Shown here: piece after piece, positions 63,424 to 64,000 of the stretch | Layout: each line of letters begins with the position of its first letter | Numbering within the stretch: position 1 is the stretch's first letter | DNA from: CBDBCU01 sp965242615 | GTDB lineage: Bacteria > Chloroflexota > Dehalococcoidia > Lucifugimonadales > UBA3495 | Length of the DNA stretch: 64,000 nucleotides | Reading direction: 5' to 3' | Assembly: GCA_965242615.1 (NCBI GenBank) | Contig: CBDESR010000005.1 | Coordinates: forward strand, 248,001 to 312,000 | Made by a program: the position numbers and the translations under genes | Notes under the pieces: model-generated | Seen by the model: the letters and a program-made list of their open reading frames with translations, nothing else | The model's database searches: none | What the model was told of the DNA's origin: nothing

Positions 63424-64000
63424 ATGAAAGAACGCGCTACCCAACTGGCTGCCCAACTTCCCGAAAAAGACCTCGACGCCATCCTGATTTCCGGCGCCGA
63501 AAACCGCCGCTACCTCTCCGGGTTCACCGGCTCCGCCGGCTACCTGCTCATTACCCCGGAGCGGTCGGTGCTGTTCACCGACTCCCGCTACACCGAACAG
63601 GCCGCCCACCAGTCCCCCCATTTCCAGGTGGTGCAGACCAAACCCGGCTTGGACTGGCTGCTCGACACCCTCAAGGAAACCGGTGCCCAGCGGCTGGGCT
63701 TCGAGAGCGAAAATGTCACCGTCGCCTCCTACAACCGGGTGCTGGATGCCCTGAAAGCGGACGAAGCCCTCAGCGATTTGTCCCTGGTCAGCACCGCCGG
63801 CATCCCCGAGGAACTGCGGATTGTCAAAGACCCGGCCGAACTGGCCCAACTGCAAAAAGCCATTGACGCCTCCGACGCCGCCATGGAAGCCGTCTGCCCC
63901 ACCATCCAGGCCGGGATGACCGAAAAGGAAGTTGCCTGGCGGATGGAAACGGCCATGCGCGAGTTTGGCGCCGACTGCATCAGCTTTGACACCATCGTCG
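63424..64000 (+). CDS. M24-family Xaa-Pro aminopeptidase, 5' part (runs off the window)
   Basis: The first 192 codons are present. The N-terminal creatinase-like domain shows AILISGAENRRYLSGFTGSAGYLLITPERSVLFTDSRYTEQA, then the linker into the pita-bread domain: ELRIVKDPAELAQLQKAIDASDAAMEAV and GMTEKEVAWRMETAMREFGAD. Metal ligands would lie beyond the window edge. It starts ATG 63424, right after aroQ behind AAGGAG. The aroQ-pepP pairing is common in several phyla, often followed by efp. Confidence 0.88.
   Translation, partial: MKERATQLAAQLPEKDLDAILISGAENRRYLSGFTGSAGYLLITPERSVLFTDSRYTEQAAHQSPHFQVVQTKPGLDWLLDTLKETGAQRLGFESENVTVASYNRVLDALKADEALSDLSLVSTAGIPEELRIVKDPAELAQLQKAIDASDAAMEAVCPTIQAGMTEKEVAWRMETAMREFGADCISFDTIV

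Overview
The window is 64 kb of GC-rich, gene-dense bacterial chromosome with many GTG/TTG starts behind AGGAGG-type ribosome binding sites. I see no tRNA, rRNA or CRISPR array. The mix of genes (molybdenum hydroxylase operon, AprBA plus Sat, UgdH-type polysaccharide genes, REP-like repeats) fits a Chloroflexota lineage such as the Caldilinea/Anaerolineae or marine and sponge-associated groups. That placement is inference, not proof.

Layout: gyrB opens the window (16-2052). Next come a ~0.5 kb putative structured RNA (2299-2814), a molybdenum hydroxylase operon with a MoaD-like protein (2917-7062), and a Uma2 nuclease. From 7.7 to 15.5 kb lies an accessory island: a small inverted-repeat element, two decayed transposases, a PcfJ-like 'HCVG' protein, two adjoining long palindromes, two orphan small genes and two DNA methyltransferases. 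An FMN hydroxy-acid oxidase follows. From 17.2 to 22.0 kb is a phosphate-starvation locus: DUF971, phoB, phoR, a secreted HNH nuclease and pstS. It carries two arrays of TTAA boxes at exact 11-bp spacing, and both phoR and pstS are frameshifted as given.

From 22.0 to 35.6 kb, on the minus strand, is a sulfated exopolysaccharide locus: O-antigen ligase with TPR, APS kinase, UDP-glucose dehydrogenase, priming sugar transferase, sulfotransferase, flippase, a polymerase carrying a huge leucine-rich-repeat insertion, and a double glycosyltransferase. A G16 tract sits at the sulfotransferase/flippase junction. Housekeeping and mixed genes follow (tlyA, rhomboid, ilvD, MFS, BtuF-like, flavin reductase, hydrolase, a coiled-coil repeat protein).

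From 48 to 57 kb is a sulfur cluster: aprA, aprB, sat, rhodanese, hemD and a siroheme sulfite reductase. The sulfite reductase has a leader with a near-leaderless 20-codon ORF holding three Cys codons and an intrinsic terminator, a textbook layout for cysteine-responsive attenuation. This suggests that the 'dissimilatory-type' AprBA/Sat set feeds cysteine synthesis here, while CysC and the sulfotransferase draw on the same APS for polysaccharide sulfation. The end of the window has xerC/D, two tandem HicAB modules, a VWA lipoprotein, a second copy of the putative structured RNA (62164-62669), aroQ and the start of an M24 peptidase.
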